The notes under the pieces are model-generated. The model ran no database searches and was not told the origin of the DNA. It was given only the letters and a program-made list of their open reading frames with translations. From SKLM01 sp964421785 (GTDB taxonomy: Bacteria; Chloroflexota; Anaerolineae; B4-G1): 60,490 nt of DNA. The translations under genes were made by a program, and so were the position numbers. Numbering within the stretch: position 1 is the stretch's first letter; every line of letters begins with the position of its first letter. Below are positions 17,325-25,725 of this stretch, piece after piece. The stretch is taken from positions 1 through 60,490 of the forward strand of contig CAYQZG010000006.1 in assembly GCA_964421785.1 (NCBI GenBank), written 5' to 3'.

Positions 17325-17997
17325 GACTTTTGATCGAGAGCTTCAAAGGCTGCAGGACGCTGTCCTGGTCCTGGGGAGCCGGGTGGAGAACGCTATCATC
17401 GATTCGGTGAAGAGTCTGAAGGATCGTGATACTGAAGCCGCGCGAGATATCATCGCTCAGGATCGTTTCATCAACGAGAAGCGCTTTGAGCTCGAGGCTG
17501 ATGCTCTGGCCCTGATCGCCACACAGCAGCCCATAGCGCGTGATCTTCGCATGATCGCTGCCGTATTGGATATCACCTCTGAGCTGGAGCGGATCGGCGA
17601 TTATGCTAAGGGCATCGCCCGTATTCACCTGATGATTGGCGGTCAGCCGTTCATCAAGCCCCTGATCCACCTCCCCGCTATGGCGGGCAAGGCGAGCGAC
17701 ATGTTACGCGAATCCCTGGAGGCCTTTGCCCAGGGTGACACGGCCTCGGCTCGGGCCGTCCCAGAGATGGACGATGAGGTGGATGCTCTCTACAATCAGG
17801 TTTATCGGGAGTTGCTTGAATTGATCATGGCGGATGCAAGCAGGATCGATCAAGCGAACTATCTGTTGTGGGCGGCGCATAACCTGGAGCGGGCCGCGGA
17901 TCGGGTGACCAACATATGCGAGCGCGTGATCTTCACCGTCACAGGTGAGATGGTAGAGATGGATATGGAGGAAACGGGAGTCGAGAGCATTGGATGA
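17311..17997 (+). CDS. phoU: Phosphate transport regulator PhoU
   Basis: A 228-residue PhoU with the two-fold repeated three-helix bundle. Each half shows the family pattern, for example ARDLRMIAAVLDITSELERIGDYAKGIAR in the first half and NLERAADRVTNICERVIF in the second, with metal-binding acidic residues. PhoU damps Pst transport and kinase output. It overlaps arsC and is the last gene of the unit; a hairpin lies 45 bases downstream. AAGGGGAA precedes the start; ATG 17314 is an alternative. Confidence 0.95.
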   Translation: MMPRETFDRELQRLQDAVLVLGSRVENAIIDSVKSLKDRDTEAARDIIAQDRFINEKRFELEADALALIATQQPIARDLRMIAAVLDITSELERIGDYAKGIARIHLMIGGQPFIKPLIHLPAMAGKASDMLRESLEAFAQGDTASARAVPEMDDEVDALYNQVYRELLELIMADASRIDQANYLLWAAHNLERAADRVTNICERVIFTVTGEMVEMDMEETGVESIG

Positions 17998-18041
17998 CGG
18001 TCGCTGAACCGGTTCTCATACGTTGGCTCTTCTTGCGCAAC

Positions 18042-18063
18042 GCCCCACCGATTCAGGTGGGGC
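18042..18063 (+). terminator. Terminator-like hairpin after phoU
   Basis: A perfect 8-bp GC-rich stem (GCCCCACC and GGTGGGGC) with a 6-base loop, followed by TTGTGCTTTC. The T tract is interrupted, but the position after phoU fits termination. Confidence 0.65.
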
Positions 18064-18172
18064 TTGTGCTTTCAACCCCCTTGCAGCCTTTCTGCCGCGG
18101 TCCCCATGGGCCAGCCCCCTCGTGTCTACACAGCAGGTACAATGGCTCTGCGTCCCTCGATTCCATTCCGAC

Positions 18173-18201
18173 TTGACACAGAAGCCTCCCTGTGATACAA
18201 A
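18173..18201 (+). promoter_or_regulatory. Promoter of the second pst set
   Basis: TTGACA at 18173-18178, a 17-bp spacer and TACAAA at 18196-18201 resemble a housekeeping promoter. No TTAACA array is present. It argues that the upstream ATG 18201 and GTG 18192 are not used. Confidence 0.65.
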
Positions 18202-18245
18202 TGCCAAGCGCCGGGGAAGCTTCGTCTTCGTCCGGTCTTCAAACT

Positions 18246-19223
18246 ATGGATTGTCTATCTGCTGCTAAGGAACGAGTTGAGCCTAACGTCTCCCCACGCC
18301 GGCGTCTTCTGGCAGCCGGCTTGTTCTTGCTTACCATCATAGCCGTGCTCGGCGGCTGTGGAGGCTATCAGCAGGCGCTGTCAAAAGTCTGGGGAGATCG
18401 TCGGCAGGACTCGGGTCGGGCTCCCGTGGCCGCCGACACAATTGAGAACAAGGGCTCTGATACGTTGGTCAACCTGGCGCTTGCCTGGGCGGAGTGGTAC
18501 ATGGAGCTGCACCCAGATGTGCGTATCTCCGTCACAGGTGGGGGGTCGGGCACCGGCATCGCAGCCCTGATCAATGGTACGGTCGACATCGCCAACGCGT
18601 CCCGCCAGATGAAGCCAGAGGAGATCAAAGCTGCCGAGGTCAATGGCATCTCACCGGTCGAGTTTGTGGTAGCCAGGGACGCCATTGCCATCGTGGTCCA
18701 TCCCTCGAACCCGGTGGACACGCTCGCTTTCCGGCAGATCTCCGACATCTACACCGGCAAGATTACCAACTGGCAAGAGGTGGGCGGCGAGGATCGTCCC
18801 ATCGTACTCCTCTCTCGAGAATCGAACTCCGGGACTTACGTCTACTTCTTGGAGAACGTTGTGCGTATGGGCAATGAGAAGAGTGACTTGCTCTTTTCCC
18901 CGTGCACACTGCTCATGCCTTCCTCAGAGGGTATTACGTCTGAAGTCAGCCAGAACCCTAACGCTATCGGCTATGATGGGCTAGGCTACGTAACGCCGGA
19001 GCAGAAGGTAGTGGCCGTGGCTCGCGATGCAGATGGTCCTTATGTATTGCCCTCGGTAGAGACAGTCAACGATGGCTCGTATCCCGTCTCGCGCCCTCTC
19101 TACATGTACACTGCCGGAGAGCCAACGGGGCAGATTAAGACCTACTTGGAATGGGTAAGGGGGGAAGGACAGACCCTGGTGCCAGAAGTTGGCTTCGTCC
19201 CTCTTCGGTGGAAACGTGGTTGA
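18246..19223 (+). CDS. pstS: PstS-family phosphate-binding lipoprotein of the second pst set
   Basis: A 325-residue lipoprotein with the lipobox LGGC at about residue 36. The mature part has the binding-loop signatures GSDTLVNLA, TGGGSGTGIAALINGT and IANASRQMK, then IYTGKITNWQEVGG and SRESNSGTYVYF. It belongs to the Pst/Phn-type binding family and is clearly different from the PstS at 6366. The start ATG 18246 was chosen because an apparent promoter ends at 18201; upstream in-frame codons would precede the transcript. No good ribosome-binding site is visible. PstC follows after 56 bases. Confidence 0.88.
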   Translation: MDCLSAAKERVEPNVSPRRRLLAAGLFLLTIIAVLGGCGGYQQALSKVWGDRRQDSGRAPVAADTIENKGSDTLVNLALAWAEWYMELHPDVRISVTGGGSGTGIAALINGTVDIANASRQMKPEEIKAAEVNGISPVEFVVARDAIAIVVHPSNPVDTLAFRQISDIYTGKITNWQEVGGEDRPIVLLSRESNSGTYVYFLENVVRMGNEKSDLLFSPCTLLMPSSEGITSEVSQNPNAIGYDGLGYVTPEQKVVAVARDADGPYVLPSVETVNDGSYPVSRPLYMYTAGEPTGQIKTYLEWVRGEGQTLVPEVGFVPLRWKRG

Positions 19224-19279
19224 TCTGAGGAGTCACGCCCTATCCGGCGCGCTTCACAGTTTGAGTTGGGGGCTCGATC

Positions 19280-20191
19280 TTGATTGAAGAGGGTGAATTG
19301 ACGGACGGCAAAGCTCGCTGGGCCGAGTTTGTCATCGAAGCTCTCATTCGCATCCTTGGCTTTTCGGCCATCGGGTTTGTCACCCTGATCTTCGTCTTCT
19401 TGATGCGAGAAGGTGTGCCGGCCTTCCTTGAGGTTCGACTGGTCAATTTCTTCGGCACGCGCTGGTATCCCACGTTTGATCTCTTTGGCACGTTGCCGCT
19501 GATCCTGGGCTCGTTGCTGGTGACTTTGACAGCTATTGTCATTGCACTTCCCCTGGGGGTGGCGACGGCTGTCTTCGTGCGTGAGGTGGCGCCGGACTGG
19601 GCGCGAGAGGCGCTTAAGCCGATGATCGAGGTCCTGGCTGGTATCCCGTCCGTAGTGCTAGGTTTTTTCGGGATGACGCTCTTGGCCCCCTTCGTCAGGG
19701 AGAACCTGGGTGCGCCCACCGGTCTGACCGCGTTCACCGGGGCGCTGATCCTTGCCTACATGTCTCTACCCACCGTTATCAGCGTGGCCGAGGATGCGCT
19801 GGATGCGGTGCCTAGATCCTACCGGGACGGTGCCCGGGCGATGGGGGCGACGGAATGGCAGACGATCTGGCGTGTGGTGGTGCCAGCCGCGCGGTCGGGC
19901 ATCGTCACAGCGGTGATGCTGGGACTGGGGCGTGCCATAGGTGAGACGATGGCCGTGATGTTGGTCACGGGGAATGCTGCCCGCATGCCCGTTACCCTCG
20001 ACTCCTTGTTCCGTCCTGCTCGTACAATGACGGCCACTGTGGCGGCGGAGATGGGCGAGGTGGCACAGGGTAGCGTTCACTATCACGTTCTGTTTGGCAT
20101 AGGGCTCATTCTCTTCGTGTTGACCTTCCTAATCAATCTCACTGCCGCTGTGACGGTATTCCAGAAGCGGCGACGCGGGGGTCTGCGATGA
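19280..20191 (+). CDS. pstC: Phosphate ABC transporter permease PstC, second set
   Basis: A 303-residue permease with six membrane segments and the coupling loop AEDALDAVPRSYRDGARAMG followed by ATEWQTIW. MIEVLAGIPSVVLGFFG is family-typical. The start is a TTG at 19280 preceded by GGGGG; no ATG suits better. Its stop overlaps the pstA start. It differs enough from the PstC at 13718 to be an independent paralogue, not a recent duplicate. Confidence 0.93.
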   Translation: MIEEGELTDGKARWAEFVIEALIRILGFSAIGFVTLIFVFLMREGVPAFLEVRLVNFFGTRWYPTFDLFGTLPLILGSLLVTLTAIVIALPLGVATAVFVREVAPDWAREALKPMIEVLAGIPSVVLGFFGMTLLAPFVRENLGAPTGLTAFTGALILAYMSLPTVISVAEDALDAVPRSYRDGARAMGATEWQTIWRVVVPAARSGIVTAVMLGLGRAIGETMAVMLVTGNAARMPVTLDSLFRPARTMTATVAAEMGEVAQGSVHYHVLFGIGLILFVLTFLINLTAAVTVFQKRRRGGLR

Positions 20192-21036
20192 TGGATCGTT
20201 ACCGCGTACAGCGGTGGGGCTTCATCCTCCTCAGTCTTGTGACTGTCATTGTGGTGGCTCCTATTCTGTTTGTCATTGGTGCTATTGCCGTCAAAGGGAT
20301 GGGTGCTATCGACTGGGAGTTTCTCAGTGCGATGCCTCGCGACGGGATGAGGGCGGGGGGCATCTTCCCAGCCATCGCCGGCACGTTATGGCTGACGCTG
20401 GGCACGGCATTGGTCGCCATCCCCATTGGAGTAGGGGGTGCCATCTATCTGGCGGAGTATGCCCGCGACAACTTGCTCACTCGGGCGATTCGGCTGGCGA
20501 TCATCAACCTGGCAGGGGTCCCTTCAGTGGTATATGGTCTATTCGGGCTGGGGCTTTTCGTGCTCTTCCTACAGTTTGGTACCTCAATCGTCGCGGGTTC
20601 GTTCACGCTTGCCATTATGACTCTTCCAATCATCATAAGCACCACCGAGGAAGCTTTGCGGGCCGTGCCCGTCGAGTTCCGTACCGTCAGTGCCAGCCTG
20701 GGCGGCACGCGCTGGCAGGGTATCCGCCACATTGTCCTGCCTCAGGCCATGCCCGGGATCATAACCGGGGTTATCCTCGGCTTGCTCCGAGCCGCCGGGG
20801 AGACGGCGCCTATCTTGTTTACTGTGGCTGCCTTCTTTCTACCGCGCTTGCCCCAATCGCCTCTTGATCAGACCATGGCACTGCCTTATCATCTCTACGT
20901 CATCAGCACCCAGGTCCCCGGTATGCCGGAGGAGAATCAATATGGCACGGCTTTGGTACTGCTGATTCTGGTCCTCTCGTTGAATGTCGTGGCGACCATT
21001 GTTCGCAGCTACTATCGGAGGCGTCGGGAATGGTGA
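20188..21036 (+). CDS. pstA: Phosphate ABC transporter permease PstA, second set
   Basis: A 282-residue permease with six helices, the coupling loop TEEALRAVPVEFRTVSASLG and INLAGVPSVVYGLFGLGLF. It lacks the N-terminal extension found in the PstA at 14607. The start ATGATG overlaps the stop of pstC. A spacer of 120 bases precedes the first ATPase gene. Confidence 0.93.
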   Translation: MMDRYRVQRWGFILLSLVTVIVVAPILFVIGAIAVKGMGAIDWEFLSAMPRDGMRAGGIFPAIAGTLWLTLGTALVAIPIGVGGAIYLAEYARDNLLTRAIRLAIINLAGVPSVVYGLFGLGLFVLFLQFGTSIVAGSFTLAIMTLPIIISTTEEALRAVPVEFRTVSASLGGTRWQGIRHIVLPQAMPGIITGVILGLLRAAGETAPILFTVAAFFLPRLPQSPLDQTMALPYHLYVISTQVPGMPEENQYGTALVLLILVLSLNVVATIVRSYYRRRREW

Positions 21037-21156
21037 CCAACGCACGCGGGCTCGTCGAGAGTACGAAAGCCAAGACCGGACGCTCCGGGTCGTGGGAGTG
21101 GGTTTCTATCCCTTGTCTGGTCTCTATTGTGGGTTCTCAACCTTTTCCTGAAACTT

Positions 21157-21924
21157 ATGTCGAGTGAGGCCGAGCCCAAGATTCGCATTGAGAGCGTTAG
21201 CTATTTCTACGGTGACAAGCAGGCGCTGAAGGATGTATCCTTCGATGTGCCGGCGAACGCCATCACAGTTCTATTCGGGCCGGCCGGCGGTGGGAAGACG
21301 ACCCTGCTTCGCCTGATCAACCGCTTGAACGACGTCGTGGACAACACGCGCATGACGGGACGAATCTTGCTGGATGGACAGGACGTCTACGCTCCTGAGG
21401 TCGACCCTCCTACGTTGAGGCGCCTGGTGGGGATGGTCTTCGCCCTGCCCCTCCCGGTGCCTGGCACTGTCCGCGAGAACGTTATCTATGGTCCCATGCT
21501 GGCGGGCGTTCACGAACGCACGGAGCAGGATGAGATTGTGATACGCAGCCTCAAGCAGGCAGCTCTTTGGGACGAGGTGCGGGACCGTCTGGATCAGCCG
21601 GCCAGCGAGCTCTCCGGAGGGCAGCAGCAGCGATTGTGCATCGCTCGGAGCCTGGCCCTGGAGCCCGACGTGCTGCTCCTAGATGAACCAACCTCTGGTC
21701 TCGATCCTATCTCGACGAGCAAGGTGGAGGCCACGCTGGAGGAGCTGAAGGAGGATTATACTATCGTTATTGTCCCTCACAGCATCCAGCAGGCCGCCCG
21801 CATAGCCGACCGTGCTGTCTTCTTCTTGATGGGGGAGATGATCGAATACCGCTCTGGCGAAGAGATCTTCTTCAATCCCCGTGAGAAACAGACCGAGGAT
21901 TACATCACAGGTCGGTTTGGATAG
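21157..21924 (+). CDS. PstB-like ATPase with a lost Q-loop glutamine (partner A)
   Basis: A 255-residue PstB-like ATPase. Walker A is GPAGGGKTT (41-49), acceptable but unusual. The Q-loop reads GMVFALPLPVP, so Ala96 replaces the glutamine that contacts the metal and the permease. The signature LSGGQQQRL (152-156 onward), Walker B LLLDEPTSGLD and His208 are intact. The Pst-specific end TEDYITGRFG is kept. The neighbour at 21934 has the opposite pattern, so the two probably form a heterodimer. ATG 21157 is preferred to TTG 21127 because PstB proteins begin here; no good ribosome-binding site is seen. Confidence 0.88.
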   Translation: MSSEAEPKIRIESVSYFYGDKQALKDVSFDVPANAITVLFGPAGGGKTTLLRLINRLNDVVDNTRMTGRILLDGQDVYAPEVDPPTLRRLVGMVFALPLPVPGTVRENVIYGPMLAGVHERTEQDEIVIRSLKQAALWDEVRDRLDQPASELSGGQQQRLCIARSLALEPDVLLLDEPTSGLDPISTSKVEATLEELKEDYTIVIVPHSIQQAARIADRAVFFLMGEMIEYRSGEEIFFNPREKQTEDYITGRFG

Positions 21925-21933
21925 GCAAGCATA

Positions 21934-22686
21934 ATGGAGAAGATCAGGGTCAAGAACCTCGACTTCTACTACGGTGACAAACAAGCCTTGAACAATGTTT
22001 CGATCGTCATCAGGGATTGTGAGATCACTGCTCTGATTGGGCCTTCTGGGTGTGGCAAGTCGACATTTCTGCGCTGCTTGGATCGTATGAACGACACCTT
22101 CCCTAACACGTGCCTTGAGGGAGAGGTTCTCCTGGACGGGCAGGACATCTACGCTCCGGATACCGACGTCGTCGATCTTCGTCGTCGGGTGGGGATGGTG
22201 TTTCAGCGTCCTAACCCGTTTCCCAAGTCGATCTACGACAACGTTGCCTTTGGTCCCCGTGTTCTGGGTTTCGATGCGGATCACAAGTTGGATGAGATCG
22301 TGGAGCAGAGTCTGCGAGGCGCAGCTTTGTGGGAGGAGGTGCGGGAGGATCTTCATCAGGATGCCCTCAATCTTTCTCTTGGCGAGCAGCAACGGCTCTG
22401 CATCGCACGCGCGATCGCCGTTCAACCGGAGGTCATCCTGATGGATGAGCCTTGTTCGGCCCTGGATCCTATTGCCACGCTGAAGATTGAGGATCTGATA
22501 CGCGAACTGAAGAGAGATTACTGTATCGTTATCGTGACCCATAGTATGCAGCAGGCAGCGCGGGTCTCGGACAAGACGGGGGTGTTCTGGTTGGGTGAAC
22601 TCGTCGAGTTTGGCGATACTGAGGTGATCTTCACCAATCCCGGCCGGGAGCTGACAGAGGACTACATCACCGGTCGGGCAGGGTAG
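21934..22686 (+). CDS. pstB: PstB-like ATPase with a degenerate signature motif (partner B)
   Basis: A 250-residue PstB-like ATPase. Walker A GPSGCGKST (36-44), the Q-loop GMVFQRPNPFP (Gln91), Walker B ILMDEPCSALD and His203 are canonical. The ABC signature is LSLGEQQRL (147-151 onward) instead of LSGGQQQRL: Leu149 and Glu151 replace Gly and Gln. It begins 9 bases after partner A. With A it would make one consensus ATP site and one degenerate site. Two small hairpins at 22688-22717 follow the gene without a T tract. Confidence 0.9.
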   Translation: MEKIRVKNLDFYYGDKQALNNVSIVIRDCEITALIGPSGCGKSTFLRCLDRMNDTFPNTCLEGEVLLDGQDIYAPDTDVVDLRRRVGMVFQRPNPFPKSIYDNVAFGPRVLGFDADHKLDEIVEQSLRGAALWEEVREDLHQDALNLSLGEQQRLCIARAIAVQPEVILMDEPCSALDPIATLKIEDLIRELKRDYCIVIVTHSMQQAARVSDKTGVFWLGELVEFGDTEVIFTNPGRELTEDYITGRAG

Positions 22687-22744
22687 TCTGCACCTTATGT
22701 GCAGCCAGGCTTGCCTGACGAGAAAATAGGAGAGGAGTCAATAC

Positions 22745-23542
22745 TTGGAACCTAAGATCCTCACCATTGCCCTTGCACAGATGGACGTTCCCCAAGGCCA
22801 GCCCGAGGTCAACCTGACGCGGGCACGCGCTTTCGCTGCCCAGGCTCAAGAGGCCGGGGCTGACCTGCTCCTGCTCCCGGAGCTCTGGCTCCACGGCTAT
22901 GATCTGGAGCAGGCGGAGACCTGGGCGACACCCCTTGGCGAAGGAGGCTTCGCGGCGATGGCCTCGTTGGCGAGCGAGTTTGAGGTCCACCTCGCTGGCT
23001 CCATTCTGGAACGTCACGAGGATGGTGTCTCCAACACTGCCGTGCTCTACAGTCCCGATGGCGAGCTCCTGGGGTCCTATCGGAAGATGCACCTCTTCCG
23101 CCTAATGCAGGAGCATCGTTATTTGACCCCGGGTACCCACGCCACGATCTGCCAAACCCCGTGGGGGTCGACCGGCCTGGGGATCTGTTACGACCTTCGC
23201 TTCCCCGAGCTTTTCCGCACCATGGCGTTGGCCGGCGCGAAGCTCTTCGTGATACCGGCACAATGGCCGGTGAAACGGCTTGAGGCGTGGCTGTTGCTGG
23301 CGCGAGCGCGCGCCGCCGAGAATGAGCTCATCGTCGCGGCTTGCAACCGTGTGGGAAGTGATGAGGACATATCCTTCCCTGGTCGGTCGATCGTGGTCGA
23401 CCCCTGGGGGAACACCATTCTCGAAGGTGACGACCAGGAGCGCTTGCTGATCGCCCAGGCCGACTTGCGCGAGATCGAGAAGGCGCGTCGCTATCTCACG
23501 GTCTACAAGGACCGCCGCCCGGCGGCTTACGTTGTCGCGTAG
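22745..23542 (+). CDS. Nitrilase-superfamily carbon-nitrogen hydrolase (omega-amidase-like)
   Basis: A 265-residue amidase of the nitrilase superfamily. The catalytic triad is visible: Glu46 in LLPELW, Lys114 in YRKMHLF and Cys148 in GICYDLRFPE. The last motif is typical of the omega-amidase/NIT branch, which hydrolyses short omega-amido acids or deaminated glutathione; the substrate cannot be read from sequence. The start is TTG 22745 with GGAGAGGAG upstream. It follows the second pst set and lies 18 bases before the next gene. Confidence 0.88.
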   Translation: MEPKILTIALAQMDVPQGQPEVNLTRARAFAAQAQEAGADLLLLPELWLHGYDLEQAETWATPLGEGGFAAMASLASEFEVHLAGSILERHEDGVSNTAVLYSPDGELLGSYRKMHLFRLMQEHRYLTPGTHATICQTPWGSTGLGICYDLRFPELFRTMALAGAKLFVIPAQWPVKRLEAWLLLARARAAENELIVAACNRVGSDEDISFPGRSIVVDPWGNTILEGDDQERLLIAQADLREIEKARRYLTVYKDRRPAAYVVA

Positions 23543-23560
23543 AGCTACGGGAGCTTTCCT

Positions 23561-24394
23561 ATGGAATATGGAGCAATTCTTGAGCGGGCTAGGGACATCG
23601 CGCATCAAGCGGGGGACATTGTGGTCCGTGATTTCCCGCGTGGATCTCTCGGTCAGGTCCGCTTCAAAGGCTCGGTCAACCCGGTGACGGAGACCGATGC
23701 CGCTGCCGAGGCACTGATTCGCGATCGCCTGCAAGATGTCTTTCCGGACCATAGGATTCTGGCCGAGGAGAGCGGGGGTGATGCTTGGACCGATTCCGGT
23801 GCACCTATCTGGTTGGTCGACCCCTTGGATGGCACCAACAACTTCGCCCACGGTTTTCCACAGGTCGGCATCTCCCTGGCCTTGCTTGATGAACAGCAGC
23901 CTGTGGTGGGCGTGATTCACGATCCGCTGCGGGAGGAGACGTTCGCCGCGACGGCTGGGGGTGGCGCCACGCTGGATGGTGAGCCGATCCACGTCACCGA
24001 TGTGGAGAAGCTGGCGGACGCCTTCCTGGCGACCGGCTTTCCCTACGACCGACGCACCGCGCCGGACAATAACGTCGAACGTCTCGACCACTTCCTCCGT
24101 CGGAGCCAGGGAGTGCGCCGGGCCGGGGCCGCCGTGCTCGATCTCTCCTACGTAGCCTGTGGGCGGCTTGACGGCTTCTGGGAGATTCGCCTGCATCCGT
24201 GGGACGTGGCTGCGGGGATCCTGATTGTGCGAGAGGCTGGCGGTAGGGCGACCGACTTTGAGGGCGGGCCACATTGCGTCTCCGGTCGGCGCATCGTGGC
24301 CTCCAACGCCCACATTCACGAAGAGATGCTGGACGTGATTCGGGATGGCGCTGCTGCACCCCTTCCGGAGCCTGTGGAAGCATCAGGCCGGTGA
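23561..24394 (+). CDS. Inositol monophosphatase-family phosphatase
   Basis: A 277-residue member of the IMPase/FBPase-like family. The metal sites are seen in LAEESGG, in WLVDPLDGTNNFAHG, and in the late motif LHPWDVAAG. It hydrolyses a phosphomonoester such as inositol phosphate, fructose bisphosphate or a nucleotide derivative; short Gram-positive-type members act as inositol monophosphatase. It probably shares a transcript with the preceding amidase. The C-terminal 15 residues are low complexity. Confidence 0.9.
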   Translation: MEYGAILERARDIAHQAGDIVVRDFPRGSLGQVRFKGSVNPVTETDAAAEALIRDRLQDVFPDHRILAEESGGDAWTDSGAPIWLVDPLDGTNNFAHGFPQVGISLALLDEQQPVVGVIHDPLREETFAATAGGGATLDGEPIHVTDVEKLADAFLATGFPYDRRTAPDNNVERLDHFLRRSQGVRRAGAAVLDLSYVACGRLDGFWEIRLHPWDVAAGILIVREAGGRATDFEGGPHCVSGRRIVASNAHIHEEMLDVIRDGAAAPLPEPVEASGR

Positions 24395-24769
24395 GGGCGA
24401 GTGAGGAGCTCGCTGTTGCCCGGCGCTCCTGGGCTTGATTGAAGAACCTCACACAAGATGAGCAGCTTATGCGTGGCGTGAGGCGCCCCGGGCTCCACAG
24501 CGAACAACCTTGACGCCTGCACCTTTCACTGGCGCAAATTGAAGATTTGTGGCACAATAATAGGTTGGAGCCGAAGGGCTCCGTATCTATGTACATGATT
24601 AAGGCAGAATACCGAAGCTACTCTCACCTTGTTTTTGCAACCGACCCCAATCGGATGCGGGTTGAGCACGGCCCGGTCATGGACCGGACCGTGTGCGTTT
24701 GGCTGGAATAGACAAACGACTGGTGACGCGTTTGCAATACGATAACCTTTCAAATAAGGAGACGACACT
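24395..24769 (+). other. Intergenic region before porGDAB
   Basis: No gene is seen in these 375 bases. There are two inverted repeats, GGAGCC/GGCTCC near 24568-24583 and a longer imperfect one near 24665-24695 (CACGG...CCGTG flanking CCGGTC/GACCGG). An AT-rich patch lies at 24536-24562. No convincing -35/-10 pair or riboswitch could be assigned. A structured leader for the por operon is possible. Confidence 0.4.
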
Positions 24770-25345
24770 ATGGCACAATTGACCGAGATTCGGTGGCACG
24801 GTCGAGGAGGGCAGGGCGTGGTTACCGCTGGTGAGCTGCTGGCCGAGGCCGCGCTGGACAGTGGCCAGTACTTCCAAGCCTTCCCTGACTATGGGCCAGA
24901 GCGTATGGGGGCGCCCATTCGCGCCTTCACTCGGCTCAGTCCTGAGCCGATCACCATCCACTCGCAGGTTGAGGAACCTGACGTCGTCCTGGTGCTCGAT
25001 CCCACGCTGCTGGGGGCGGTGCCGGTGACAGACGGCTTGAAGAAGGACGGCGTCCTGTTGGTCAACACGGCGATGAGCCCCGCGGAAGTGCGCGAGAAAC
25101 TGGGGCTCCATGATAGAGGCAAGGTCTTCACCGTGGACGCAAGCCACATTGCGATTGAGGAGATGGGCCGGGAGATCACGAACACGCCGATGCTGGGGGT
25201 ATTCGCCAAGGCTACCGGGCTTGTGGACTTGGACGACCTGGCGGAGGAGATACGGGACTGGTTCGGCGCGAAGCTGTCGCAGAGAGCCGTCGACGCCAAC
25301 GTTCGCGCCCTACGGCGTGCGGCCGAGGAAGTGGAAGAGGGATAA
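24770..25345 (+). CDS. porG: 2-oxoacid:ferredoxin oxidoreductase gamma subunit
   Basis: A 191-residue gamma subunit of pyruvate:ferredoxin (or related 2-oxoacid) oxidoreductase. The opening IRWHGRGGQGVVTAGELLAE is the family hallmark, followed by DYGPERMGAPI. The enzyme interconverts a 2-oxoacid plus CoA with acyl-CoA and CO2, using ferredoxin. TAAGGAGACG precedes ATG 24770. It opens a gamma-delta-alpha-beta operon typical of anaerobic and thermophilic prokaryotes. Confidence 0.94.
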   Translation: MAQLTEIRWHGRGGQGVVTAGELLAEAALDSGQYFQAFPDYGPERMGAPIRAFTRLSPEPITIHSQVEEPDVVLVLDPTLLGAVPVTDGLKKDGVLLVNTAMSPAEVREKLGLHDRGKVFTVDASHIAIEEMGREITNTPMLGVFAKATGLVDLDDLAEEIRDWFGAKLSQRAVDANVRALRRAAEEVEEG

Positions 25346-25359
25346 AGGAGACTAACGTT

Positions 25360-25725
25360 ATGTCAGAGTTGAAGGGCTGGAAAGAGATTCCCATCGGCGG
25401 GATGATCTTGGAGGCGGGCAACGCCGAGGCGTACGAAACCGGCGATTGGCGAGCGTTTCGACCCGTTTTTGGCGAGGCCGAGTGCATCAACTGCTTCCAG
25501 TGCTGGTTGAACTGTCCTGATTCCAGCATCTTGGTGGATACCGAGAATGAGGAGATGGTTGGTTTCGATTTGAAGCACTGCAAGGGATGTGGCATCTGTG
25601 CTTCGGTCTGCCCGGTCAATGCGCGGGTGCGCAGGAAGGCCGAAGATGAACTGGAGAGGGACGATCCTCGTCTTTGCATTCGAATGATTGAGGAAGGTAA
25701 GTTCCAGGAGGCGGGCGATGAGTAA
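25360..25725 (+). CDS. porD: 2-oxoacid:ferredoxin oxidoreductase delta subunit (2[4Fe-4S])
   Basis: A 121-residue ferredoxin-like subunit. Two [4Fe-4S] motifs are seen: CINCFQCWLNCPDSS and CKGCGICASVCPVNA. It passes electrons from the thiamine site to external ferredoxin. AAAGGAG precedes the start, and the last codons overlap the start of porA by 8 bases. Confidence 0.94.
   Translation: MSELKGWKEIPIGGMILEAGNAEAYETGDWRAFRPVFGEAECINCFQCWLNCPDSSILVDTENEEMVGFDLKHCKGCGICASVCPVNARVRRKAEDELERDDPRLCIRMIEEGKFQEAGDE

Noticed and set aside
21127..21157. TTG 21127 as start of the first divergent PstB
   Set aside because: It would add ten hydrophobic residues not found in the family; ATG 21157 fits PstB length better, though neither has a good ribosome-binding site.
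24536..24570. Possible sigma-54 promoter (TGGCAC) before porGDAB
   Set aside because: The required TTGCA element is not at the correct distance after TGGCAC.
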